From positions 1,240,001-1,304,000 of the forward strand of contig NZ_CP041403.1 in assembly GCF_014844135.1 (NCBI RefSeq): a stretch of DNA of 64,000 bases, written 5' to 3'. The notes beneath the pieces were generated by a model that saw nothing but the letters and a program-made list of their open reading frames with translations, had not been told where the DNA came from and searched no databases. Source of the stretch: Arcobacter sp. FWKO B. Lineage in GTDB: Bacteria > Campylobacterota > Campylobacteria > Campylobacterales > Arcobacteraceae. This document shows, piece after piece, positions 18,836-27,175 of the stretch (position 1 is the first letter of the stretch; the number at the start of each line of letters is the position of its first letter). Both the position numbers and the translations under genes were made by a program.

Positions 18836-18930
18836 AAAATTGGGCAGACAATAGTTAGTGTGTCTAAACGAACGGATTTGCTACAATTTTTTTGTAGTAA
18901 AAACAACAACAAGCCCAATTTTAGGCTTTC
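18836..18930 (+). ncRNA. three-way-junction leader RNA before porC
   Basis: The gap between the HAD gene and porC (18661-19007) is very AT-rich and non-coding up to 18835, then holds a compact structure. P1: AAAATTGGGC (18836-18845) with GCCCAATTTT (18913-18922). P2: AGACA (18846-18850) with TGTCT (18861-18865). P3: TTTGCTACAA (18877-18886) with TTGTAGTAAA (18892-18901). Joining strands are AAACGAACGGA and AACAACAACAA. The right arm of P1 also overlaps AAGCC/GGCTT (18912-18916 and 18924-18928, then TCTTT), a weak rival terminator. This resembles a riboswitch or other cis-regulatory RNA. I do not recognise a known class. Confidence 0.5.
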
Positions 18931-19007
18931 TTTAGAAACAGAATTCGCGTATTAAAGTTTTATTTTATGCGGGGTATGTGGTAATAAATAAATTTTTAGG
19001 AGCGAAA

Positions 19008-19571
19008 ATGCTAGAAATTAGATGGCACAGCCGTGCTGGTCAGGGAGCTGTAACAGGAGCAAAAGGTCTTGGTTCAGTTATTGCAAAAACAGGTAAACAA
19101 GTACAAGCGTTTGCGTTTTATGGTTCAGCTAAAAGAGGCGCATCAATGACTGCTTACAATAGAATTGATGATCAGCCTATATTAAACCATGAAAAGTATA
19201 TGAGACCAGATTATGTTTTAATTATAGATCCAGGTCTTGCGTTTACAGATAATATAACAGCAAATGAAAAAGAGACGACAAAGTATATTATTACTACACA
19301 TTTGAGTAAAGAGGAACTTATTCCTTTAATCCCTGCATTAAAGGGTAGAGAAGATAGAGTATTCGTTGTTGATTGTATAACAATTGCTACTGAAACTATT
19401 GGAAGACCAATCCCAAATACTCCAATGCTTGGTGCTTTAATGAAAGTTGACGGTATGTTTGACATAGAGTATTTTAAAGAAGCTATGCAAAAAGAGCTTA
19501 AAAAACTGCCACAAAAAGTAAAAGATGCAAATATGATCGCTATTCAGCGTGCATATGATGAAGTAAGATAA
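19008..19571 (+). CDS. porC: pyruvate:ferredoxin oxidoreductase, gamma subunit
   Basis: The 187-residue gamma subunit of the enzyme that converts pyruvate and CoA to acetyl-CoA, CO2 and reduced ferredoxin or flavodoxin. It begins MLEIRWHSRAGQGAVTGAKG, the typical family start, and contains the conserved FYGSAKRGASMTAYNRI stretch. The ATG at 19008 has AGGAG six bases before it; an in-frame GTG at 18978 is less suitable. It heads a porC-porD-porA-porB operon with spacings of 2 to 9 bases. Confidence 0.95.
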   Translation: MLEIRWHSRAGQGAVTGAKGLGSVIAKTGKQVQAFAFYGSAKRGASMTAYNRIDDQPILNHEKYMRPDYVLIIDPGLAFTDNITANEKETTKYIITTHLSKEELIPLIPALKGREDRVFVVDCITIATETIGRPIPNTPMLGALMKVDGMFDIEYFKEAMQKELKKLPQKVKDANMIAIQRAYDEVR

Positions 19572-19580
19572 GGGTCTACA

Positions 19581-19991
19581 ATGAGTACAAAAAGTATAAA
19601 AGAAATGGGTTGGGACGAGTTAGTAATCGGTGCAGCTGTTTATTCATTTGAAGGTACTATAAACTACAATGTAGCTGAGGTTTTACCTGAAGATAGACAC
19701 TATGCTGAAACAAACTCAAAAATGGCTTATGTTGGTGACTGGAGAGTTTTTAAACCAGTTTGGAATAGCGAACTTTGTATTGATTGTCAAAATTGTTGGC
19801 TTTACTGTCCAGATACATCAATAATATCAAGAGATAAAAAAATGGTTGGCGTTGATTATGATCACTGTAAAGGGTGTGGGATTTGTGTAGAGGTTTGTCC
19901 TACTAATCCAAAGTCACTTCTGATGTTTGCAGAACAAATCAAAAACGAAGAGGCCCTAACACAATGGCCAGAAAAAACTAAAGGTGAGTAA
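19581..19991 (+). CDS. porD: pyruvate:ferredoxin oxidoreductase, delta subunit
   Basis: A 136-residue ferredoxin-like subunit with two [4Fe-4S] motifs, CIDCQNCWLYCP (about 68-79) and CKGCGICVEVCP (about 95-106). It carries electrons from the thiamine site of the enzyme to the acceptor. The N-terminal 60 residues are the extension seen in four-subunit POR of this phylum. Two bases separate it from porA. Confidence 0.95.
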   Translation: MSTKSIKEMGWDELVIGAAVYSFEGTINYNVAEVLPEDRHYAETNSKMAYVGDWRVFKPVWNSELCIDCQNCWLYCPDTSIISRDKKMVGVDYDHCKGCGICVEVCPTNPKSLLMFAEQIKNEEALTQWPEKTKGE

Positions 19992-19993
19992 CA

Positions 19994-21220
19994 ATGAATA
20001 AGAAAATTATGGATATCGATAGTGTAGAGGTTTGGGATGGCAATATGGCTGCAGCTCAGGCTCTTAGACAAGCTGATGTTGATGTAGTTGCAGCTTATCC
20101 TATTACTCCATCAACTCCAACTGTTGAGAATTATGCTGGATTTCATGCAAATGGTTATGTAGATGGTGAGTTTGTTATGGTTGAGAGTGAGCATGCGGCA
20201 ATGTCTGCTTGTGTTGGTGCAGCAGCTGCTGGTGGAAGGGTTGCAACTGCGACTTCAAGTCAAGGTTTTGCACTTATGATAGAAGTTTTATACCAAGCAA
20301 GTGGTATGAGATTACCTATTACTCTAGTACAAGTAAACCGTGCTTTAGCAGCTCCACTAAATGTAAATGGTGACCACTCTGATATGTATCTAGGAAGAGA
20401 CTCTGGGTGGATTAATACATGTGCATTTTCTCCTCAAGAGGCTTATGACTTAACACTTTGTTCATTTAAAATTGGTGAGCATTTAGATGTAAGACTTCCA
20501 GTTATTGTAAACCAAGATGGATTTATGACTTCACATACAGCACAAAATGTAATAACACTTGATGATGAGACTGCTGATAAGTTTGTTGGACCATATAAAC
20601 AAGTAAATGCAATGCTTGATTTTTCTAAGCCTGTAACTCATGGTGTACAAACTGAAGAAAATTGGCATTTTGAACATAAAGCTAAGCAACATGCTGCTTT
20701 AATGGCTTCTACAAAAGTTATAGATGAAGTATTTGCTGAATTTGAAAAAGTTAGTGGTAGAAAATATAATAGATTAGAAACTTATAAAATGGAAGATGCA
20801 GAAGTTGCTATAGTTGCCTTAGGTACTACTTATGAATCTGCTCAACTTGCAGCTGATAAAATGAGAGCACAAGGGATAAAAGCTGGTGTTGTTGCACCAA
20901 GAGTACTAAGACCATTCCCTCTTGAAGAGCTTGCGGCTACATTACAAAATGTAAAAGCAATAGCATGTATGGATAGAAGTGCACCAGGTGGAACAGTTGG
21001 AGCATTATATAATGAAGTTTGTGGAGCATTATTTAATACACCTGCTCGTCCAGTAGTAAGTAATATAATTTATGGACTTGGTGGTAGAGATATGACAATA
21101 GCAACTCTATGTGAGATTTATGCTGAACTTGATAAAGATGCAAAAAGCGGTAAGAGAAATGGCGCACTACAAAGATTTGTGGGTGTAAGAGGGCCAGAGC
21201 TAAGCTTTTATAATAAATAA
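19994..21220 (+). CDS. porA: pyruvate:ferredoxin oxidoreductase, alpha subunit
   Basis: A 408-residue subunit with the pyrimidine-binding domain of the thiamine diphosphate enzymes. AAYPITPSTPTVENYA (about 34-49), ESEHAAMSACVGAAAAGGRVATATSSQG (about 62-89) and the C-terminal transketolase-like region with APRVLRPFPLEEL are typical. It pairs with PorB to form the active site. Third gene of the operon. Confidence 0.95.
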   Translation: MNKKIMDIDSVEVWDGNMAAAQALRQADVDVVAAYPITPSTPTVENYAGFHANGYVDGEFVMVESEHAAMSACVGAAAAGGRVATATSSQGFALMIEVLYQASGMRLPITLVQVNRALAAPLNVNGDHSDMYLGRDSGWINTCAFSPQEAYDLTLCSFKIGEHLDVRLPVIVNQDGFMTSHTAQNVITLDDETADKFVGPYKQVNAMLDFSKPVTHGVQTEENWHFEHKAKQHAALMASTKVIDEVFAEFEKVSGRKYNRLETYKMEDAEVAIVALGTTYESAQLAADKMRAQGIKAGVVAPRVLRPFPLEELAATLQNVKAIACMDRSAPGGTVGALYNEVCGALFNTPARPVVSNIIYGLGGRDMTIATLCEIYAELDKDAKSGKRNGALQRFVGVRGPELSFYNK

Positions 21221-21229
21221 GGACTAAAT

Positions 21230-22186
21230 ATGAGTAATCAAAAAGAGATTAAGAATTTAAAATCGTTTTCAACAGCTGCTGAGAGATTTGAAGGTGCCCA
21301 TGTTTTATGTCCTGGGTGTGCACACTCTATTATAGTAAGGGAAATTTTAAATGCAACAAATGACAATCTAGTAGTATCAGCTGCAACAGGATGTCTTGAA
21401 GTATGTACAGCTATTTATCCACACACTTCATGGGATTGTTCGTGGATTCACATTGGATTTGAAAACTCTTCAACAGCAGTTGCAGGTGCTGAATCAATGT
21501 ATAATGCGCTTAGAAACAAAGGTAGACTTCCTGAAGGTTACAAAGCTCCAAAGTTTGTAGCTTTTGGTGGTGATGGTGCAACTTATGATATTGGTTTTCA
21601 ATGGCTAAGTGGATGTTTTGAAAGAGGACATAATATGATGTATGTTTGTTTGGATAACGAAGTTTATGCAAACACAGGTGGACAAAGAAGTAGTTCTACA
21701 CCAATAGGTGCTAGTGCAACTACATCTCCAGCTGGTAGTACATCATATGGTGAGAAGAAAAACAAAAAAGATATGCTTTCTATTATGGCAGCTCATGGTG
21801 CACCTTATGTTGCTCAAGTTGCTCCAAATAAATGGAAAGATATGGTTAAAAAAATCCAAACAGGATTTGAAACTGAAGGTCCAGTATTTATCAATGCAAT
21901 GAGTGCTTGTACAACAGAGTGGAAGTTCCCAATTCATAAAACTGTAGAAGCTAGTGATTTGGCAGTTGACTCTTTAGTATTTCCTTTATATGAAATAATT
22001 AATGGAAAAGAATTAAATATTACTTACAGACCTAAAAATGTAGTTCCTGTAAGAGATTATCTTGCATTCCAACCAAGATTTAAACACTTATTTACTCCTC
22101 AATATGAGTATATCATAGATGAGTGGCAAAAAAGAGTAGATGCTCAGTGGGACTATCTACAAAGAAGAGAAGAAGCAAGAGTATAA
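21230..22186 (+). CDS. porB: pyruvate:ferredoxin oxidoreductase, beta subunit
   Basis: A 318-residue subunit that binds thiamine diphosphate. CPGCAHSIIVREI (about 27-39) provides cluster-binding cysteines, and AFGGDGATYDIGFQWLSG to NEVYANTGGQRSS (about 111-152) is the GDG...NxxYxxTGGQ cofactor motif. Homologous enzymes act on 2-oxoglutarate or 2-oxobutyrate, but the four-subunit CDAB arrangement supports pyruvate. The gene is closed by a strong terminator. Confidence 0.95.
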   Translation: MSNQKEIKNLKSFSTAAERFEGAHVLCPGCAHSIIVREILNATNDNLVVSAATGCLEVCTAIYPHTSWDCSWIHIGFENSSTAVAGAESMYNALRNKGRLPEGYKAPKFVAFGGDGATYDIGFQWLSGCFERGHNMMYVCLDNEVYANTGGQRSSSTPIGASATTSPAGSTSYGEKKNKKDMLSIMAAHGAPYVAQVAPNKWKDMVKKIQTGFETEGPVFINAMSACTTEWKFPIHKTVEASDLAVDSLVFPLYEIINGKELNITYRPKNVVPVRDYLAFQPRFKHLFTPQYEYIIDEWQKRVDAQWDYLQRREEARV

Positions 22187-22210
22187 AAAAAGCCCGTAAG
22201 GGCTTTTTTT
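22185..22210 (+). terminator. terminator of the por operon
   Basis: AAAAAAAGCCC (22185-22195), GTAA loop (22196-22199) and GGGCTTTTTTT (22200-22210) form a perfect hairpin with a T-run directly after the porB stop. Confidence 0.95.
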
Positions 22211-22220
22211 AGGTAAAAAG

Positions 22221-22305
22221 TAAAATCTAAAATCTAAAAAGTAAGAATACGATTTTATTTCTTGCTCTTAATACTTTTTAGATTTTAGATATTAGATTTT
22301 AGATA
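22221..22305. repeat. 19-bp inverted repeat of the TAAAATCTAAAAAGT word
   Basis: ATCTAAAATCTAAAAAGTA (22225-22243) and TACTTTTTAGATTTTAGAT (22272-22290) are perfect inverse complements separated by 28 bases, and the word is repeated again to 22305. It fills the space between the por terminator and luxS. The same word occurs at 953-974 and about 41940-41972, so it is a dispersed intergenic repeat. It may also fold in the luxS leader. Confidence 0.7.
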
Positions 22306-22318
22306 CAAGGAACTTGTC

Positions 22319-22834
22319 ATGCCTTTATTAGATAGTTTTAAAGTAGATCATACGAAAATGCCAGCTCCAAGTGTAAGGGTTGCAAAAACAATGACAACAC
22401 CAAAAGGTGATGTTATTACAGTTTATGATTTGAGATTTTGTAAGCCAAATATTGATAAGATGAGTAATAAGGGTATACATACACTAGAGCATTTATTTGC
22501 TGGTTTTATGAGAGAACATTTGAACTCAAAAGATGTAGAGATAATAGATATATCTCCAATGGGCTGTAAAACTGGTTTTTATATGAGTTTGCTAGGTTCA
22601 CCAAAAAGTGAGACAGTTGTTGAGGCGTGGAGAAACTCTATGGTAGACATACTTGCTGTAAATAGCAAAAAGAGTATTCCTGAACTTAATGCATATCAGT
22701 GTGGTACTTATGCAATGCACTCATTAAAAAAAGCTCATAAGATTGCTAAAAGAGTTTTAAAAGAGGGAATAGTTATAGCTAGTAATGAAGAATTAAAGCT
22801 AGATGATTCACTTTTATGTAAGTGTGATGAATAA
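22319..22834 (+). CDS. luxS: S-ribosylhomocysteine lyase
   Basis: Splits S-ribosylhomocysteine to homocysteine and DPD, the precursor of autoinducer-2, in recycling of spent S-adenosylmethionine. The 171-residue protein has the metal site HTLEHLF (H56 and H60 by position, with E59) and the third ligand Cys in [10 protein letters not shown] (about 126). FCKPNID near residue 41 holds the catalytic Cys. AAGGA lies seven bases before the ATG. It overlaps the next gene by eight bases and is probably co-transcribed with it and with the methyltransferase. Confidence 0.96.
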   Translation: MPLLDSFKVDHTKMPAPSVRVAKTMTTPKGDVITVYDLRFCKPNIDKMSNKGIHTLEHLFAGFMREHLNSKDVEIIDISPMGCKTGFYMSLLGSPKSETVVEAWRNSMVDILAVNSKKSIPELNAYQCGTYAMHSLKKAHKIAKRVLKEGIVIASNEELKLDDSLLCKCDE

Positions 22835-23270
22835 TAAATCTAAAGAATTTTTTTTATCATTATTTGACAAAACTCCAGAATTAAGAGTTTTAGTATTTCA
22901 TAATGGTGGTGAGATCTTTGTAGATATTTTGAATGAGTATCTACAAGATGTAACCCCTAGAGTTAAAGAGATTAAATACAATAAAGAATCTTTTGAGGAA
23001 TTGAAATTGAGACCAAGGGCATATGAGTATGCATTATTGGTTGATATTTTTGATGGGACTAACTCACACCTAATAGAAGAGATTTATCACTCTTTAGAAA
23101 ATTCTGCAAATATTGTTGTACTTTCAACAAAAACAAATCAAATAGATTCATATTTTTTACAAGAACTTTTAGATACTAGTGATTTTAGGGCTGTAAATGA
23201 GATAGATATTTTTGATGAGTATTATCTAATTAGTGGGAAAAAAATGCATATGTGGGGAAGTGGCTTATAA
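22827..23270 (+). CDS. conserved hypothetical protein between luxS and mnmD-like gene
   Basis: A 147-residue acidic soluble protein without signal or membrane segments. The start at 22827 lies inside the luxS end (coupled translation); the frame is open earlier but an upstream start would overlap luxS further. Alternating strands ([28 protein letters not shown]) and helices suggest an alpha/beta fold, perhaps Rossmann-like. It overlaps the methyltransferase gene by 19 bases. I do not recognise the family; placement suggests a role linked to methyl transfer or tRNA modification, which is inference. Confidence 0.65.
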   Translation: MNNKSKEFFLSLFDKTPELRVLVFHNGGEIFVDILNEYLQDVTPRVKEIKYNKESFEELKLRPRAYEYALLVDIFDGTNSHLIEEIYHSLENSANIVVLSTKTNQIDSYFLQELLDTSDFRAVNEIDIFDEYYLISGKKMHMWGSGL

Positions 23271-24001
23271 AAGTAGAGTATAAGAAAATTATAACAGATG
23301 ATGGCTCCCATACACTTTTTAGTAGTAAATACAATCAAACATATCATAGTATAAAAGATGGTGCTATAAAAGAGTCATTGTACAAACATATTTATCCAGC
23401 ATTAAATCATCATAAAGATAAACAACACTTAAGAATTTTGGATATTTGTTTTGGGCTTGGATATAATACCTTTTTGACTATATTGGAAAATCTAAAAAGT
23501 GATAATCCTAAAAGAATAGAGATTTTTTCCCCAGAGTTAGATATTGATCTAATTAGGAGTTTAGAAACTTTTGAATATCCTAAAGAGTTTGAATCAATAA
23601 AAGATATTATTGTTCAAATTGCTAGAAATTTATACTATGAAGATGAGTATCATAAAATTGAAGTATCTACTATGGATGCAAGAGAATATATTAAAACATT
23701 AGAAAATATAGATGTTGTATATCAAGATGCATTTAGTAGTGATGTAAATAAGGAACTATGGACAGTTGAATATTTTTCCAATATAAATAAAGCTACAAAT
23801 GAAGATAGTGTTATAACTACATATACAATATCTACAAATGTTCGCCTAAGTATGAGTGAAAACAAATTTTTAATATATCAAATAGAAAATAGTGAAACTA
23901 AAAAGAGTACACTTGCTTTTAAAAAGACTCAAAATAAGTATAAATTTATAGATATGGAACTTAAAAAACTTAGAAATCAAACAGCTAAACCCATCTATTA
24001 G
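23252..24001 (+). CDS. stand-alone MnmC-type tRNA methyltransferase (MnmD-like)
   Basis: A 249-residue class I methyltransferase matching the N-terminal (DUF752) domain of MnmC. IITDDGSHTLFSSKYNQTYHS near the start and LDICFGLGYNTFLTI (SAM-binding motif I, about 64-78) are family hallmarks; DVVYQDAFSSDVNKELWT (about 153-170) is the D-A-F-S active-site motif. It would methylate 5-aminomethyl-uridine at the tRNA wobble base. The oxidase domain of E. coli MnmC is missing, as in organisms that have MnmD alone. MnmG of the same pathway is encoded at 30775. The ATG at 23252 is the only suitable start. Confidence 0.82.
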   Translation: MGKWLIKVEYKKIITDDGSHTLFSSKYNQTYHSIKDGAIKESLYKHIYPALNHHKDKQHLRILDICFGLGYNTFLTILENLKSDNPKRIEIFSPELDIDLIRSLETFEYPKEFESIKDIIVQIARNLYYEDEYHKIEVSTMDAREYIKTLENIDVVYQDAFSSDVNKELWTVEYFSNINKATNEDSVITTYTISTNVRLSMSENKFLIYQIENSETKKSTLAFKKTQNKYKFIDMELKKLRNQTAKPIY

Positions 24002-24073
24002 GGTTACTTTGCCTATTTTAACAATACTTTTAAACCTTTTTATGTAAAATAACTAATGAGAAAGAGGTTTATT

Positions 24074-26263
24074 ATGTTTAAACAATCAATAAGAATAATT
24101 TTAGTGTTAATAGTTAGCTTCATTTTTACAAATTCACTATATGCAAAAGAAAAAGTGAGATTTGGAGTCTTTGCATATTTGGGGTATGAAAAAACAAAAG
24201 AAAAGTATGAGCCCTTAGTAGAGTATTTAAATAATTTCCTAACTGAAGAGGAGGTTATACTAGAAGTACTCACACAAGAGGAGATGGATAAAAGAATAGA
24301 TGAAAAATCTTTAGATATAGCTACTACAAATCCAACACACTTTTTATTTATTAGGACAAAGTATGATTTAGGTGGGGTTGTTGCAACTTTAATGGAGTCT
24401 TCTAGTGGGCACTATTTGGATAGACTGGGTGGAGTTATTATAACACGAGCTGATAATATCTTAATCAATGAATTAAAAGATATAAAAGGAAAAGCTGTTG
24501 TGGCACCTAGTCAAAAACATATGGGTGGATTTAGGGCACAAATATATGAGCTATACAAAGCTGGTATAGATGTAAGTGATCTAAAAAGTGTAACAGAAGT
24601 ACAAACTCATCAAAATGTTGTAAAATATATTCTCGATAACAAATCAGAAGTTGGTTTTATTAGAGAGGGTGTTTTAGAGCAAATGGCTAAAGATAACTTG
24701 ATAAATTTAGATGATATTAAAGTTATCAATCTAAAACAATATGATAATTTTCCATATATGGTATCAACTAAACTTTATCCAGAATGGCCAGTATTTGCGC
24801 TAAATCATGTGGATAAAAGAATAGTTAGAAGGTTTGCTTCAGCATTATTTTCTATTGAGCCAGATACTATAAGAAGTGGCATATATGGTTATTCTACTGG
24901 GGCTGACTATCTTGATGTAGAAGAATTATCAAGACAACTTAGGCTTCCCCCTTTTGATGTAGCACCAGAGTTTTCTCTTTTGGATATTTGGAATAAGTGG
25001 AATTTTCTTATTATAATAGCAGTCATTGCCTTTATGGTTATATCTATATTGGCTGCTAAATTAGCGATTATGTTAAGAGATGAAAAAATTGAAAAGAGTT
25101 TTAGAAATTCGTTATTAAGTGGAATTGGTGAAGGTGTCGTAAGTATAAATAAAGATTTACAAGCAGAGTATGTGAATAATATAGCTATTGAATTGCTAGG
25201 TTATGATAAAAATGAACTTTTGATAGAAAACAATAAAAATATATTGAGATTAAAGAATTCTATGGAAGCAGGTAAATGCCCAGTTCTTGATACATTTAAT
25301 GATCATAAAACAAGGTCTGTAAATGATTTCCTTGTAAAAAAAGATGGTTCATTATTACCTGTGAATCTTACTATTGCTTATATGGATAGTGGCGGTGTTG
25401 TTATTATTTTTAGGGATATTTCACAGGCTATAGAGTATGAACAGACATTAAAAGCTCAAGCACTAGAGTTAAAAGAATTAAATGAAAATCTTGAACAAAA
25501 AATTATAATAGAAGTAGAAAAAAATAGAAAACAAAATCTTATTATAGAACAACAATTAAGACTATCAGCCCTTGGTGAGATTATTACAAATATTTCTCAT
25601 CACTGGAGACAACCATTAAGTGCTATCACAACATATCTTGGCACTTTACAAATAAAATCTGAACTAGGGACATTGGAGCCAGCAGATATTGAAGAAGCAC
25701 AACAAATTATTGAAGTTACTACTAGTTTAAGTAAGACTATAGATGATTTTAGGAGTTTGGTTTCAGGTAATCACGAAGCAGAACATTTTTGTATTCAAAA
25801 TAGTTTTTACAAGGCATATGATATATTAGAGCCATCACTAAAAGAGAATAATATTCATATAGAAGTATCAGGAGAGGGGAGTAAAATCTTCTCAAAAGGT
25901 TTTCCAAATGAACTTACACAAGTATTTCTAAAAATCTTAAATAATGCTCAAGATATACTTGTACTAAAAGATATCCATCCAAGAATTGTAAAGGTAGCAT
26001 TTATTGAAATAAATGAAAAAATCAGAATTACCATACATGATAATGGAGGGGGGATTTCTGATGATATTATTAAGAATATTTTTGATCCATATTTCACAAC
26101 AAAACATAAAAGTCGTGGGGTAGGTTTGGGCTTGTATATTGCTGTTAAAATTATGCAAGATTATTTTGGTGGTATAATACTTGCAAAAAATGAAGAAATG
26201 ATTATAGAACACAAAGAATATTTAGGGGCTAAGTTTACAATAGAGTTTGATAAAAGAGCCTAG
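24074..26263 (+). CDS. sensor histidine kinase with PhnD-like periplasmic domain
   Basis: A 729-residue membrane sensor. Signal segment 5-24; PhnD/PF12974-like binding domain about 26-295 (RFGVFAYLGYEKTKEKYEPL, TTNPTHF, GYSTGADY, LRLPPFDV); membrane helix about 306-330; PAS domain about 345-455; coiled region; dimerisation and phosphoacceptor motif ISHHWRQPL; and an ATPase domain with NNAQDIL, DNGGGI and GVGLGLYI. It should autophosphorylate on ligand binding. No partner regulator is adjacent; the REC-GGDEF protein at 16942 is one candidate. The ATG at 24074 has AGAGG six bases before it; an ATG at 24056 is the alternative. A second protein with a related sensor lies at 35922. Confidence 0.9.
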   Translation: MFKQSIRIILVLIVSFIFTNSLYAKEKVRFGVFAYLGYEKTKEKYEPLVEYLNNFLTEEEVILEVLTQEEMDKRIDEKSLDIATTNPTHFLFIRTKYDLGGVVATLMESSSGHYLDRLGGVIITRADNILINELKDIKGKAVVAPSQKHMGGFRAQIYELYKAGIDVSDLKSVTEVQTHQNVVKYILDNKSEVGFIREGVLEQMAKDNLINLDDIKVINLKQYDNFPYMVSTKLYPEWPVFALNHVDKRIVRRFASALFSIEPDTIRSGIYGYSTGADYLDVEELSRQLRLPPFDVAPEFSLLDIWNKWNFLIIIAVIAFMVISILAAKLAIMLRDEKIEKSFRNSLLSGIGEGVVSINKDLQAEYVNNIAIELLGYDKNELLIENNKNILRLKNSMEAGKCPVLDTFNDHKTRSVNDFLVKKDGSLLPVNLTIAYMDSGGVVIIFRDISQAIEYEQTLKAQALELKELNENLEQKIIIEVEKNRKQNLIIEQQLRLSALGEIITNISHHWRQPLSAITTYLGTLQIKSELGTLEPADIEEAQQIIEVTTSLSKTIDDFRSLVSGNHEAEHFCIQNSFYKAYDILEPSLKENNIHIEVSGEGSKIFSKGFPNELTQVFLKILNNAQDILVLKDIHPRIVKVAFIEINEKIRITIHDNGGGISDDIIKNIFDPYFTTKHKSRGVGLGLYIAVKIMQDYFGGIILAKNEEMIIEHKEYLGAKFTIEFDKRA

Positions 26264-26286
26264 AATTAAACCTCTAGGCTTTTTAT
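26254..26286. terminator. bidirectional terminator between converging genes
   Basis: AGCCTAGA (26257-26264) and TCTAGGCT (26273-26280), flanked by A and T runs, form a hairpin that contains the stop codons of both the kinase gene and the minus-strand gene. Confidence 0.8.
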
Positions 26287-27096
26287 AAGTTCAAATCTTT
26301 TTGATATAGTTTCCTTGATTGAAGATATATCTATAGGATTTATTTTGTTTGTTTGTGGGTAGTTTTTTATAATATCTAAAAATTCTTTATATACATCATC
26401 CATTGTTTCTTGTTTTATTGTGGGGATATTGTACTTTGAGATTAATTCTAATGTATCACTATATGTTTTGTCATTTCTATAAAAAAACACTGGATGGTTG
26501 CCACTAGCAAGTGATTCTAAAGCAGCATTTATTGAGCCTGTAAGTAAAAATTTTGTACTTTTAATTGTATCTATATAAGACTCTTCATCAATAAGCTCAC
26601 TAAATAAATCTTTTAACTCTTTTTCATAACCTAAAAAGAAATAATGCCCCATCAATAGTGGAATATCTAGTTTTGAAGTAGTTATTTGAGCTAACTGCTT
26701 TGAATAATCATCATCACCATAAAAAAGAACCTTTTCATATTTTGTATAAGCTTGTTCAAAAAACATTGTATCAACGATATCTTTTGGTATATCTACTCCA
26801 AACTCATATAAATAAGAACAAAACTCTTTCATGTGCTCTTTTGTAAAATCACTCACTTCATCAGTGTCGTATATAAGAATATCACCTCTTTCCATCATAT
26901 GTGGCAAATTTGTGATAACATCTACACTTGCAGCTTCTTTTACCCCTAGCTCATTTTTTGCATACATACCTGCCCTAAAATCACAAGTACATAAAATAGG
27001 CTCAAATTCTTTTAATATTTTTGATACAACACTAGCTCTTCTTACTCTATCTAAGTCTTGGTTATGTCCACTTTTTGCATAAAGATATAAATTCAC
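26266..27096 (-). CDS. conserved hypothetical, GT-B glycosyltransferase-like
   Basis: A 276-residue soluble protein. The N-terminus (MNLYLYAKSGHNQDLDRVRRA) and the late segment KFLLTGSINAALESLASGNHPVFFYRND recall the C-terminal half of GT-B fold enzymes such as MurG or PseG, in which a Gly-Ser loop and a downstream E/S-rich helix bind a sugar nucleotide. The match is weak and by eye only. No neighbours suggest a polysaccharide locus. Related proteins appear to be restricted to this phylum, as far as I can recall. Function is open. Confidence 0.55.
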   Translation of the reverse strand: MNLYLYAKSGHNQDLDRVRRASVVSKILKEFEPILCTCDFRAGMYAKNELGVKEAASVDVITNLPHMMERGDILIYDTDEVSDFTKEHMKEFCSYLYEFGVDIPKDIVDTMFFEQAYTKYEKVLFYGDDDYSKQLAQITTSKLDIPLLMGHYFFLGYEKELKDLFSELIDEESYIDTIKSTKFLLTGSINAALESLASGNHPVFFYRNDKTYSDTLELISKYNIPTIKQETMDDVYKEFLDIIKNYPQTNKINPIDISSIKETISKRFELIKSLEV

Positions 27097-27175
27097 AATA
27101 ATCGCTCCAATAAAGTTTTATGGATTGTACAATATAAAAGATTAAGGTTTATTATATAAAAATAGTTAGTTTTAC

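Noticed and set aside
18887-18905. P3 hairpin of the por leader as a terminator
   Set aside because: The T-run is in the loop and A follows the stem, so it cannot release RNA on the plus strand.
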